DNA of 64,000 nt from Microcaldota archaeon (lineage in GTDB: Archaea; Micrarchaeota; Micrarchaeia; Micrarchaeales; CABMGC01), in the NCBI GenBank assembly GCA_027334165.1, contig DAHWXM010000019.1:1-64000 (forward strand), given 5' to 3'. Below the pieces are notes generated by a model that did not search any database, was not told the DNA's origin, and saw only the letters and a program-made list of their open reading frames with translations. Shown in pieces: positions 8,774 through 17,304 of this stretch. Both the position numbers and the translations under genes were made by a program. Every line of letters starts with the position of its first letter. Position 1 is the first letter of the stretch.

Positions 8774-11128
8774 CTATTTAGATTGCATCGAAATGGTTAT
8801 ATTCTTGGCACCGAAGAGGAAGTATTGGCTGGGCACGGCAGTGCTGTTGGGGGTGAACAGCACCAGCTGGTTGAATCCGGCAGAGATGTTGAACGACGCG
8901 TTGAAAGAAGATGGCGTGCTGTTGAGCCCCAATTCACCGACCATCTTTGGCCTGGCCGTGGAGGTGTTGTTAAGGTACAGGTATAACGGCGTGGAATTTG
9001 AGTAAGACATGGCTTTCATTCCGATTCTGACCTTGCCCGAAGTTGGAGAGTATATCACTATGCCGCGCACGTTATCGCCCCACCACATCGAGCCTATTGT
9101 TGAGTTGCAGTATTGGGAGCAGAACGAATAACCCGGTGTCCATGTGCCTGCAGTGTATGCCGTAAGGGCCTTGCCAGCGTCCCCGAATACGGCGCTCTTT
9201 GTAGAAAATACGAAGGTAGTGTTGCTCGAATAAACAGGTTGGCCAAAGACCCCATAGAGATAATTATACAGCACCCCCTGGTTGGTGTAGTTGTACGCGC
9301 TGCGTATCATGGATATGAACTGAACATTGTACGATGCGAGCCATATTAGTGATGCGTTAGTCGCATTCTCAAGTATGGGAGAAGGATATACAAAACCGTC
9401 GCCAGCTTGGAGGTACGACGCGGAGACCACGAGCGGTATCGAATATGTTGATTGGTATTGAGACGTGTTGTACCTAGACGTGTAGCCCCCGACAATCGGC
9501 TTGCCTCTCATTGCGGTCTGGTAGTACATCTCAAGGCCAGGATATAGCTCCGGCGCTGATGATGAGATATTTGCGAGTGCGGGCAGCATGAGGACGGAAA
9601 AGTTTCCCGATATCTCGCCTATCTGCGGATAAGCAGCGGGCATCGCGGCGTTGGTGGATAAGCTGCTGACGAAGTTTCCTGGAATTGGCAGACCCACGTA
9701 CTCTATTATTATCACGGCAGCAAATATTGCAGCATAGATGCGCTTCTCTCTGTCCCCCCTGTTCTTTGTAAGATAGTCGAAACCGATCGCGGCTATTATG
9801 GCAAAGCATAGCGTCGCGATCAGATCGAAACGACCCGGTTCCCTGAGCAGGTTAAGTATTGGCACATCTCTGTACAGGAGGTATAGTGAGGGTATGCCGG
9901 TCACATTGCCCATCACCTGCACGTACGGCCCCAGGGATAGCCACGCAAATACTATGCCGATGACGATCCATGGCAGCGTGTTCTTCAGCCGGTGTGATTT
10001 GTAGTCGAAGAGCAGTGCCACAAGCATCAGTGCCAACACGGAATAGCCCAGATATGAAATCTTCTCGTTAACGTCAGGCGTGTAACTTACCCCCTGATAA
10101 GTGAGACCGTAAAGTGATGCGTAGTTCCTCACTGCGGCAAAATTGAGCAGAGGGTTGTAGAAGCTGGGGATGAAGAATGATGCGAGATTGTTGCTCCATA
10201 ACATGTTGTGCGTGACTCCGGAGAGCTGATTGGCGGATGATACAACGCCGGGCTGGAGCGCTCCAAACGCTATCGGTATCAGGAACGGACTTCCGAGTAT
10301 AGCAGCCAGGGCCAGCATGCCGGCAAAGAGTTTCGCAAATTCGAAGTTTATGATCTCCTTCCTGTATTCCTTCATTATCACAAACATTATCAACAGCAGG
10401 AACATGAATAGAAATAGCTCTATGCCTTGTAGCAGGTCCCCGAAGAAATTTACCAGCACTATGGACACCGAAGCAAGTACCATGTAGCGCACCTTCTTTT
10501 CACGCAGCATGAGCAGCAAAGCCAGTGCGAATAATGGCACGAATTCGATAGATGCCCAGTTAAGATGGCCCATCGATTGGGCTATGTGCATTGGGCTAAA
10601 TGCAAATATAAGTCCGGCAATGAACGAGGCGTACTTGTTCCCTGTAAGCTTGTATGTCAGTATAAATGTAAAGAGCCCAGACAGCATGAATCCCAGGAAG
10701 AATATGGCATCGTATGTAAACGGAAGGCCGAAAATCTGCAGCGGTGCGGTGAGTATACCGGCAAGCGGCATCAATGTTTCGGTCACCAGGTTCGCACCGA
10801 CAGGGAAGTACAGGAGGTTTGTGAAATACGGATTTACATGAAACGAGAATATCGCGGTAGGAACCCACCATAGGCTCCACATGCTCTGATAAACGTCACC
10901 TCCGCCATTTGGCACGGTGTTCCATGCCCCAACGGTTATGTACCAGAACAGTATCAGTGTTATCGCGGCGTATGCTGCGAGCGACTTCAGGTACAGTCGC
11001 CCGGACTCACTAGTCGCGTGGTGCCGCGCGGATTCGTAAACACGCCTGTGGATAGATTTTTTGTGCACGCTCGGCTGCTTTTCAGTGCTTGGTTCATCTT
11101 CGCTCAAACAATCACGCTGAAACCGCAT
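8774..11128 (-). CDS. Large GT-C-like membrane glycosyltransferase or glycan-processing protein
   Basis: The 784-residue product has a soluble basic N-terminus of about 45 residues, roughly 11-13 membrane helices to about residue 490, and an extracytoplasmic C-terminal beta-rich domain of about 290 residues with many Asn-X-Ser/Thr sites. The first outer loop carries an acidic residue in NGGGDVYQSMWSLWW, the position used for catalysis in GT-C enzymes. I see no WWDYG motif, so it is not a clear AglB oligosaccharyltransferase, though WWGDNVRG occurs in the C-terminal domain. Sits in the middle of the glycan operon with 12-base gaps on both sides. Exact activity is unknown. Confidence 0.65.
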   Translation of the reverse strand: MRFQRDCLSEDEPSTEKQPSVHKKSIHRRVYESARHHATSESGRLYLKSLAAYAAITLILFWYITVGAWNTVPNGGGDVYQSMWSLWWVPTAIFSFHVNPYFTNLLYFPVGANLVTETLMPLAGILTAPLQIFGLPFTYDAIFFLGFMLSGLFTFILTYKLTGNKYASFIAGLIFAFSPMHIAQSMGHLNWASIEFVPLFALALLLMLREKKVRYMVLASVSIVLVNFFGDLLQGIELFLFMFLLLIMFVIMKEYRKEIINFEFAKLFAGMLALAAILGSPFLIPIAFGALQPGVVSSANQLSGVTHNMLWSNNLASFFIPSFYNPLLNFAAVRNYASLYGLTYQGVSYTPDVNEKISYLGYSVLALMLVALLFDYKSHRLKNTLPWIVIGIVFAWLSLGPYVQVMGNVTGIPSLYLLYRDVPILNLLREPGRFDLIATLCFAIIAAIGFDYLTKNRGDREKRIYAAIFAAVIIIEYVGLPIPGNFVSSLSTNAAMPAAYPQIGEISGNFSVLMLPALANISSSAPELYPGLEMYYQTAMRGKPIVGGYTSRYNTSQYQSTYSIPLVVSASYLQAGDGFVYPSPILENATNASLIWLASYNVQFISMIRSAYNYTNQGVLYNYLYGVFGQPVYSSNTTFVFSTKSAVFGDAGKALTAYTAGTWTPGYSFCSQYCNSTIGSMWWGDNVRGIVIYSPTSGKVRIGMKAMSYSNSTPLYLYLNNTSTARPKMVGELGLNSTPSSFNASFNISAGFNQLVLFTPNSTAVPSQYFLFGAKNITISMQSK

Positions 11129-11140
11129 GGTGCCGATGCA

Positions 11141-11902
11141 TCACGCGATGATACTATCTTTTTCTCGTCCTGTTTTAAATATCTTGGTATGGCTGCTGGG
11201 ATTTAACCGGAAGCCCATCATGGACCTTATGAAAACAAATACGTCAATCATGCGTATTTTTGTTTCCTTGTGCTCCCTCCATGCGACTGGGAGCTCGTAC
11301 GGTATTATACCTTCCTGCTGCGCACGGATCAGCAGTTCAGAATCAAAGAACCAGCCATTCTCGGTTATTTCCGAAGCTATCCTGGCGGAGTACTTGCCCT
11401 TGAAGAACTTGAATCCGCACTGATGGTCATGGACCGAAGAGTTGAACAGCGCACGTATCATTAAGTTATATGCCGCGCTCAGGGAGTACCTCAATGGGCT
11501 GCGGTCTATGTTGGAGCCGCTAACGTACCGCGAGCCAACGACTATTTCATTGCCCTCATTAACTAGTCTAACGGCTTTTTCCAAGTAGTCGAGCGGCACT
11601 GACAGATCTATGTCCATATAGCCCACAACGTCAGCGCGCGCCGCTGACATCGCTGCTTTGATGCCACCCCCTTTTCCGAGCCGGTTCCGGCTAGTTACTA
11701 GTTTAACGTTAGGAAGCCGCGCGTACTTTTTAGCAATGGATCTGGTGCAATCTGTTGATCCGTCCTCCGCTATTATTATCTCGAAGCTGCCGAGCTTTTT
11801 GGCTGCCGAGTATATCTTATCGAAGTTGCGCTTCAGATTGGCGCATTCGTTGCATACGGGAAGTATTATTGCAATGTTTTTCATGCGAGCACCATGTGTC
11901 AT
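11141..11902 (-). CDS. GT2 glycosyltransferase (dolichol-phosphate glucosyltransferase-like)
   Basis: A GT-A glycosyltransferase resembling dolichyl-phosphate beta-glucosyltransferase. Motifs: IAIILPVCNECANLKRN, IIIAEDGSTDCT, RLGKGGGIKAAM and the acidic VVGYMDIDLSVP (metal and donor site), followed by HQCGFKFFKG, typical of the ALG5-type subgroup. The start at 11902 overlaps the epimerase stop as ATGA, suggesting translational coupling; an internal ATG at 11884 (MKNIAIIL) is an equally family-like alternative. Second gene of the glycan operon. No membrane segments are evident in the 253 residues. Confidence 0.85.
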   Translation of the reverse strand: MTHGARMKNIAIILPVCNECANLKRNFDKIYSAAKKLGSFEIIIAEDGSTDCTRSIAKKYARLPNVKLVTSRNRLGKGGGIKAAMSAARADVVGYMDIDLSVPLDYLEKAVRLVNEGNEIVVGSRYVSGSNIDRSPLRYSLSAAYNLMIRALFNSSVHDHQCGFKFFKGKYSARIASEITENGWFFDSELLIRAQQEGIIPYELPVAWREHKETKIRMIDVFVFIRSMMGFRLNPSSHTKIFKTGREKDSIIA

Positions 11903-12843
11903 TGTTTACCTGCAATTGTGCTGCCGTGCAGCAAGTCATTTACCGCGGTTTCTACAGCCTCGCGCGAGCTCTTCTCTGGGCTCCATCCGAGACCGCGCAG
12001 TTTCTTGTTGTCGAGCAACATTACGCGCACATCGCCCTTCCAGCCTCTGCCGTTCAGGTTGTTCTTGTAGGCGTACTCTGGCGACAAGCCCATCTTCTTG
12101 CATATTATCTCGGCTATCTCATCGACTGATATCGAATCGTCACTGCCGACGTTTACGCGCGTATGCCGCATGCGAGTCTTGCCGGATAGGAGCGTCACGG
12201 CGTGGATTACGTCGTTTATGTATACATAGCTTTTCCGCTGCTTGCCATCTCCCAGGATCTCCAGCCGTGCGGGGTTTGAACGCAGTTTCTCCATGAAATC
12301 AGGTATTATCCCGTGCGATGTTCTTCCGCCTATCACGTTAGCGAGTCGCAACGATACCGCCTTTATCCCATAGTCAGTCGAGTATCTCTCCACTAGTTCC
12401 TCGCCGAACAGCTTGAACAAGCCGTAGTTCGACACGGGCTTCGTTCTGTATTTTTCGGGAGTGGGTACCTTCCTTGCCTCACCATATACCACAGACGAGG
12501 AAGCGAACACGAATTTTGACGCGTCATGCCGCCTTGCGAGTTCTAGCGCGTTTAGAGTGCCGGTGACATCCTGCTCAAAGTGACGCCGCACATCGAGCAT
12601 TGATGTCCTTACGTTCGGGTTCGCAGCGAGGTGCAGCATCGTACATCCCCTCTCGAGGCGCACTTCGTCGATAGCCTTGCCGTTGGACAAATCGACCTTT
12701 AGCAGCGTTGCATTTGGATTTGTGTGGTGCCCGGATGAAAGGTCATCTATGACCGTGACATTGTTCCCTTCGGCGAGTGAGTCGACGATATGGCCGCCTA
12801 TGTATCCTGCGCCTCCGGTTATCACGTAATCCAAAATAAACAC
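11899..12843 (-). CDS. NAD-dependent nucleotide-sugar epimerase/dehydratase (GalE-like SDR)
   Basis: Extended short-chain dehydrogenase that converts nucleotide sugars, probably UDP-glucose to UDP-galactose or a related change. The Rossmann motif GGAGYIGGH opens the 314-residue protein, DDLSSGHH follows the second strand, and the catalytic SSSVVYGE and YGLFK (Tyr-X3-Lys) are present, then LRLANVIGGR. The GTG start at 12843 is supported by a TATA box centred 27 bases upstream, giving a leaderless mRNA. First gene of the operon and the likely supplier of its sugar donor. Precise substrate is not readable. Confidence 0.88.
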   Translation of the reverse strand: MFILDYVITGGAGYIGGHIVDSLAEGNNVTVIDDLSSGHHTNPNATLLKVDLSNGKAIDEVRLERGCTMLHLAANPNVRTSMLDVRRHFEQDVTGTLNALELARRHDASKFVFASSSVVYGEARKVPTPEKYRTKPVSNYGLFKLFGEELVERYSTDYGIKAVSLRLANVIGGRTSHGIIPDFMEKLRSNPARLEILGDGKQRKSYVYINDVIHAVTLLSGKTRMRHTRVNVGSDDSISVDEIAEIICKKMGLSPEYAYKNNLNGRGWKGDVRVMLLDNKKLRGLGWSPEKSSREAVETAVNDLLHGSTIAGKQ

Positions 12844-12866
12844 CGAAACAGATTATTCAATCGCAG

Positions 12867-12875
12867 TATATAATT
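12867..12875 (-). promoter_or_regulatory. TATA box of the glycan operon
   Basis: On the minus strand AATTATATA is centred about 27 bases before the GTG start at 12843, the spacing expected for a leaderless archaeal transcript. It is the only clear promoter ahead of the five tightly spaced genes down to 6433. Confidence 0.6.
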
Positions 12876-12983
12876 GTTTGTGGGAATCGGCATTATCTCG
12901 GTTAGCGATGGTACGCTGCGGTACGGCGGTTTGCGTCGCGATGCCATTCCCATGTATTCTCTATTTGCGCATCGACACAAAAA

Positions 12984-13082
12984 CTTTAAATAACTATCGC
13001 AACACTTATGTTATTACGGAAAGGCGGCCTTTGGGGAGGCCTAAACAGTGGGGTAAGACAGGCATTAGGTCAAGGCACTTAA
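12984..13082 (+). promoter_or_regulatory. Promoter and structured leader of the TRAM gene
   Basis: CTTTAAATA at about 12984-12992 would start RNA near 13015, leaving a leader of roughly 70 bases before the TRAM protein, unusual here where most starts are leaderless. The leader holds the hairpin GGCCT-TTGGGG-AGGCC (13026-13041) and several G-rich runs. A cold-responsive leader is conceivable because TRAM proteins act as RNA chaperones in other archaea; that is inference. Confidence 0.4.
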
Positions 13083-13343
13083 ATGGGTGGAAGGATGGAA
13101 GTGGAATACGCAATGCGAGAGTTAGAGGAAGGGGGAACGTATGACGTGCGAGTCGATGCGAAGAACCCGAAAGGGGAAGGTATCGGCAGGGTGAACAACG
13201 TAGTAGTTTTCATAAAGAACGCGAAGGCGAGGTCGGGCAAGACTTACAAGGTCAAGATAACCAAACTGCACCGTACCTTTGCATATGCGGAGCTCCTTGA
13301 GAATAGCAAGTATTTTATAGGTAATGGTAGTTTAATAGTGTAA
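13083..13343 (+). CDS. Small TRAM-domain RNA-binding protein
   Basis: An 86-residue protein consisting almost entirely of one TRAM beta-barrel: GGTYDVRVDAKNPKGEGIGRV, VVFIKNAKARSGKTYKVKITKL and the closing FAYAELLE. Stand-alone TRAM proteins in archaea bind RNA and have been shown in methanogens to act as cold-induced RNA chaperones. An internal ATG at 13095 (MEVEYAM) has GGTGG just upstream and could be the true start. The gene ends 4 bases before a T-rich stretch that looks like a terminator. Proteasome beta follows with its own start. Confidence 0.88.
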   Translation: MGGRMEVEYAMRELEEGGTYDVRVDAKNPKGEGIGRVNNVVVFIKNAKARSGKTYKVKITKLHRTFAYAELLENSKYFIGNGSLIV

Positions 13344-13346
13344 GGG

Positions 13347-13373
13347 AATTTTTATTCTCTTACTTTTTAGTTT
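13347..13373 (+). terminator. T-tract terminator after the TRAM gene
   Basis: Two oligo-T runs (ATTTTTATTC and ACTTTTTAG) directly after the TRAM stop match the T-tract terminators used by archaeal RNA polymerase with FttA. Prediction from composition only. Confidence 0.4.
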
Positions 13374-13442
13374 GACCGGATAGGGGCTTTGTCCGGTGTG
13401 GGTTTATTCAGGGTTATTTTTGAGGTATTTATAGGTGCAGAT

Positions 13443-14078
13443 ATGGATAGTAAGGAATTTTATGAGAATGTGAAGAAGGGCACTACGACCGTAGGCATCG
13501 TGTGCGGGGACGGAGTGGTCGTTGGCGCTGATTCTAGGGCGACAATGGACACGTTCATCGCAAGCTCAGAGGCCATAAAGGTCTACAAGATAAGTGACAA
13601 CCTGGCTATGACCATAGCAGGAGGAGTCGGAGATGCGGAATACCTGGTAAAGCTCCTCAAAGTGCAGAACGAGATGTACAAGATGGATGAGGGCAAGACA
13701 CTTTCACCGACATCCGCAACATCGCTAGTGTCCATCATACTTCAGGAGAACAAAATGTTTCCATACCTGGTGCAATTGATACTGGCAGGCACCAACAAGG
13801 GCGTACCAGAGCTCTACAATATAGACGCGCTAGGCGGCTATACCAAAGAAAGCAAATTCACGTCTACCGGAAGCGGTTCGCTGACCGCGCTTGGATACGT
13901 GGAGAGCATATATTCTCCGGATATGCAGACCCAGGAGGCTGCCAAGTACGTGCTTAAGGCGCTAAAGATAGCAATGAGAAGAGACTCCGCAACAGGTGAC
14001 GGCACGAAGCTCGTGGCGATAACCAAGAAGGGTTTCAAAGAGTATACCAGAGAGGAGATGGAAAAACTGCTCAAGTGA
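13443..14078 (+). CDS. psmB: 20S proteasome beta subunit
   Basis: Catalytic subunit of the archaeal proteasome in the cytosol. A 13-residue propeptide (MDSKEFYENVKKG) precedes TTTVGIVCGDG, so autocleavage should expose Thr14 as N-terminal nucleophile. GVVVGADSRATMD carries the conserved Asp, AMTIAGGVGDAEY the Lys-region fold marker, and SGSLTALGYVES with GDGTKLVAI the C-terminal Ser/Asp elements. The 211-residue length from ATG 13443 is normal; the track start at 13389 would add an unlikely hydrophobic extension. The alpha subunit and PAN ATPase are not in this window. Confidence 0.96.
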   Translation: MDSKEFYENVKKGTTTVGIVCGDGVVVGADSRATMDTFIASSEAIKVYKISDNLAMTIAGGVGDAEYLVKLLKVQNEMYKMDEGKTLSPTSATSLVSIILQENKMFPYLVQLILAGTNKGVPELYNIDALGGYTKESKFTSTGSGSLTALGYVESIYSPDMQTQEAAKYVLKALKIAMRRDSATGDGTKLVAITKKGFKEYTREEMEKLLK

Positions 14079-14169
14079 CGCGAGAGCGGTGCACACGCAG
14101 TGCGTGGAGCGCACCGGCATGATGGCGTCTGAAGCGACGGATGTATAGCATAATCCTTAAAGTGATAAA

Positions 14170-16110
14170 GTGAGTGTAGAAAGCGAGAATAAGGAGCTTA
14201 TAGACAAGATAAAGGAGCTCGTTCCTAAGGAAGCAGGGCTTTCGAAGATAGAGTACGAAGGTCCGGACATAGCGATATACGTTAAGAACATCGCTTACTT
14301 GTACGGCGACGAGAACGTAATAAAGAACATTTCAGCTGCGATAAAGAAAAGGCTGTTGGTCAGGTCGGATCCCTCTGAGCTGAGCGATCCGGACGAGGCG
14401 CTAGCCAAAATAAAGGAGATAGTGCCTGCAGAGGCGGGAGTCAATGAGGAAGGTATACGCTTCATGCCGGAGTTTGGCGAGGTGCACATCGAGGCGCTTA
14501 AGCCAGGACTCGTTATCGGGAAGGGAGGCGCGACGCTTATAAAGGTAGTGAAAGAGACCAGATGGGTACCGCGTGTGCTCAGGACCCCCACGATGAACAG
14601 CGATGTGATAAAGGGGGTCAGGCAGATGCTGCTTAAGGAGAGTGACTTCAGGAAGAAGTTCCTAACAGGCATAGGCAAGAAGATAAACCAGCAACTGGTC
14701 AAGAGTGACTGGGTCAAGGCCACCGCACTGGGAGGCTTCAAGGAGGTAGGTAGGAGTAGCCTTCTGGTAGAGACACACCATTCAAAGATACTGATAGACT
14801 GCGGGATAAGCCCGGAGCCCGGAATACGCGGGGCGGATGCCAACGAGGGCAATGCGAACAAGGCATTCCCATACCTGGATAGCGCGAACATAACAATCAA
14901 CGACATAGACGCGGTTATACTGACACACGCTCACATGGATCATACCGGATTCGTTCCATACCTGTTCAAGTTCGGGTACACTGGGCCGGTGTACTGCACA
15001 CCGCCAACACGAGACCTTATCGCACTGCTGCTTTACGACTATACAAGGCTAGTGGCAAAGGGCGGCGGAGTCCCGTTGTATGGAGAGAAGGACATCAAGA
15101 ACATGCTAATGCACACCATAACACGCGACTATGGTGAAGTCACTAACGTCACTGATGAGATAAAGCTTACGTACCACAACGCGGGGCACATACTAGGCAG
15201 CGGCACGGTGCATCTGCACATAGGCGAGGGCCTTTACAACATAGTAGACACTGGCGATTTCAAGTATGGATTCACCAGGCTCTTCGACCAAGCGGACACG
15301 CGCTATCCCAGGATAGACGCGCTCTTTATGGAGAGCACGTACGGCGGACCGCACGACATAACAGCCAACAGGAGGGATGCTGAGATAGAGCTGATGGAGA
15401 ATATAAAGCGCACCATAGAGAATGGTGGTAAGGTTCTTGTGCCCCTATTCTCCGTAGGCAGGAGTCAGGAGATAATGCTTGTGCTTGAGAGCTACATGAC
15501 CAACAATCCACGGTACAAGCTCGACGTTCCGATATACCTAGATGGCATGATACTGGAGGCAAGCGCAATACATACCGCGTACCCCGAATACCTGAGGACC
15601 AACCTTCAGCACAGGATCCTGAGCAACAACTCTCCTTTCGAGAGTGAGATATTCGAAATAGCCAAGGGCGAAAGACAGGAGATACTTGAAAAGGGACCTG
15701 CGGTCATACTTGCCAGCGGCGGAATGCTTAATGGTGGAGCGAGTCTGGAATACTTCAAGGCCATGGCCGAAGACCCAAAGAACATGGTGATATTCGTAGG
15801 ATACAACAGCGTGAGCTCCCTTGGTAGACGCGTTCAGAACGGCCTGCGTGAAGTGGCGCTCCCCGGAGAGGATGGAAAGATGAGCTCGATCAAGATAAAC
15901 CTCCAGGTAAAGACGGTTGAGGGGTTCTCCGGACACAGCGACAGAAGAGAACTAATGCGCTTCGTGGAAAACCTTCGCCCTGCTGCGAAGAGAATATTCA
16001 CGATGCACGGAGAGGAATCGAAGTGCGAAGACCTCGCGCGAACGTTAGGAAACAGGTTTAGGGTCGAATCGCGCTCGCAGATGAACCTTGACTCGGTAAG
16101 GCTTAAATGA
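14170..16110 (+). CDS. fttA: FttA/aCPSF1 transcription termination factor, KH-MBL-beta-CASP ribonuclease
   Basis: Archaeal homologue of CPSF73 that cleaves nascent RNA and ends transcription. The 646 residues are the expected size. An N-terminal KH pair (res about 1-145, with LVIGKGGATLIKVV) is followed by the metallo-beta-lactamase domain with THAHMDHTGF, HNAGHILGSG and DTGDFKYG, then the beta-CASP insert with MESTYGG, VPLFSVGRSQE and ILASGGMLNGG, ending in EGFSGHSDRREL. The GTG start at 14170 is used because the frame opens there and the protein begins with a normal aCPSF1 N-terminus (MSVESENKEL). Stands alone; a T-run follows the stop. Confidence 0.95.
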   Translation: MSVESENKELIDKIKELVPKEAGLSKIEYEGPDIAIYVKNIAYLYGDENVIKNISAAIKKRLLVRSDPSELSDPDEALAKIKEIVPAEAGVNEEGIRFMPEFGEVHIEALKPGLVIGKGGATLIKVVKETRWVPRVLRTPTMNSDVIKGVRQMLLKESDFRKKFLTGIGKKINQQLVKSDWVKATALGGFKEVGRSSLLVETHHSKILIDCGISPEPGIRGADANEGNANKAFPYLDSANITINDIDAVILTHAHMDHTGFVPYLFKFGYTGPVYCTPPTRDLIALLLYDYTRLVAKGGGVPLYGEKDIKNMLMHTITRDYGEVTNVTDEIKLTYHNAGHILGSGTVHLHIGEGLYNIVDTGDFKYGFTRLFDQADTRYPRIDALFMESTYGGPHDITANRRDAEIELMENIKRTIENGGKVLVPLFSVGRSQEIMLVLESYMTNNPRYKLDVPIYLDGMILEASAIHTAYPEYLRTNLQHRILSNNSPFESEIFEIAKGERQEILEKGPAVILASGGMLNGGASLEYFKAMAEDPKNMVIFVGYNSVSSLGRRVQNGLREVALPGEDGKMSSIKINLQVKTVEGFSGHSDRRELMRFVENLRPAAKRIFTMHGEESKCEDLARTLGNRFRVESRSQMNLDSVRLK

Positions 16111-16158
16111 CATCTTTTTCATCTTGCCTTGTAAAGTGGACCGCGACTGGAACGCGTA

Positions 16159-16980
16159 TCAGAACACTTCTGGTTTAGGCCACTCTATGTCGTTCGGTTC
16201 CACGTGTTCTTCGGCCTTTATAGAAACAGAGCTCATGCGGCTGTATATGAGGAATGCTATGGATGCAATTGACACCGCAGTAGCAAGAAGCAGGTAGGAT
16301 GTGCTGCTGTTCATGTACTCATAGCTTGACATCATCAGCGTGAATACGCCCATGACTGCGCCGAACTGGAACCCGCGTTTGTAGGTCGCGAGTATTATTA
16401 TGCCGGAAAGAAAGCTAGCCAGCGCCAATATTATGTTTATTATCTGAAAGAAGTAATTAGATACAAACAGTGAGAGTGTAGAGGTAGAAAGCGATGTCAG
16501 CAGGTCGCCGACGATGAACGAGGCGGTAGGATAGGCAAAGTACGTGAAGATGAGCGCGTTGATGAAGAAGGATAGCCCAGCGGCGTATGAGAACGCATTC
16601 TTCGCGTATGTCTTTTCGGTCTTGCCCCCAGATACAAAGTCTATATCCTCCAAACAGTAAAAGTTGCCCTCGAACTTGACAAGATCGGCGTAGCAGAATG
16701 GCCTCTTGCATCTCTCGCATAGCGAATATGCAGGACGCCAGGTGTGCATAACGCAATTCAAGCCCTTCGCTGCCTCTATGTTATTCTTTGCGGTTGTGAA
16801 TATCTTAAGTATCTTAGGCTCCTCGAGCTGTACGGCGGTTTTGGACTCGCCGTTCGCTGGCTTACCGGAGGCCTCAGCCCTGGCGCCTGATGCTCCACTC
16901 GGCGTAGCGCCGCCAGTAGGGACATCCTCCTCTGCCAATAATCCCACCACCAAATCAGATTCAATATCCACGCGCAGCAT
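16159..16980 (-). CDS. Zinc-binding membrane protein of unknown function
   Basis: I do not recognise a named family. The 273 residues consist of an Ala/Gly/Glu-rich N-terminal region, a B-box-like zinc-binding stretch CVMHTWRPAYSLCERCKRPFCYADL followed by FYCLEDI (Cys/His spacing fits one or two zinc ions), and about five hydrophobic helices in the C-terminal half. The ATG at 16980 (MLRVDIESDL) overlaps the end of the S26e gene by 20 bases; the longer track start would read through more of S26e. Co-transcription with S26e is likely. The zinc domain should face the cytosol and may bind protein or RNA partners. Confidence 0.7.
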   Translation of the reverse strand: MLRVDIESDLVVGLLAEEDVPTGGATPSGASGARAEASGKPANGESKTAVQLEEPKILKIFTTAKNNIEAAKGLNCVMHTWRPAYSLCERCKRPFCYADLVKFEGNFYCLEDIDFVSGGKTEKTYAKNAFSYAAGLSFFINALIFTYFAYPTASFIVGDLLTSLSTSTLSLFVSNYFFQIINIILALASFLSGIIILATYKRGFQFGAVMGVFTLMMSSYEYMNSSTSYLLLATAVSIASIAFLIYSRMSSVSIKAEEHVEPNDIEWPKPEVF

Positions 16981-17203
16981 TTCGTGCAGCAAATCTCGCT
17001 GCCGCAGCCTTCTTCTTCTCGAAGACACCCCTGTGCTTTGCGCAGCTTATGCAATAGTATACCTTCCTTCTTGTTACAAAGCGTATGTTGCCCTCATTGG
17101 CTTCAGTGCTGAGATTTATGACCCTCTCATCCATGACTGCCTTGTTCCTAGGTACTTTTCTGCCACAATTGTCGCACGTTACTGGCGGTTCCCGTCCTCT
17201 CAT
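16961..17203 (-). CDS. rps26e: Ribosomal protein S26e
   Basis: Small-subunit ribosomal protein near the mRNA exit site. The 80 residues match S26e: REPPVTCDNCGRKVPRNKAV supplies the first CX2C, RRKVYYCISCAKHRGVF the second, and a basic Ala/Arg-rich tail follows. The first codon in the track (17206) is TTG; the ATG at 17203 is used. GGTGTG about 8-13 bases upstream may serve as ribosome-binding site. S26e is known mainly from eukaryotes and Crenarchaeota/TACK archaea and is absent from most Euryarchaeota, so its presence is informative for placement. Confidence 0.85.
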   Translation of the reverse strand: MRGREPPVTCDNCGRKVPRNKAVMDERVINLSTEANEGNIRFVTRRKVYYCISCAKHRGVFEKKKAAAARFAARNAARGY

Positions 17204-17304
17204 CAATCACACCAATGTATATTTCTCCTTTGAATTAGTAGATTATAACGTGCTATCTCTATATATACCTATTTGAGGACATGTGCCGGTAGCATGCAAC
17301 GGGC

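Noticed and set aside
11658-12296. 212-residue plus-strand ORF
   Set aside because: Antisense shadow of the GT2 and epimerase genes.
14295-14906. 203-residue minus-strand ORF
   Set aside because: Antisense shadow of the KH region of fttA.
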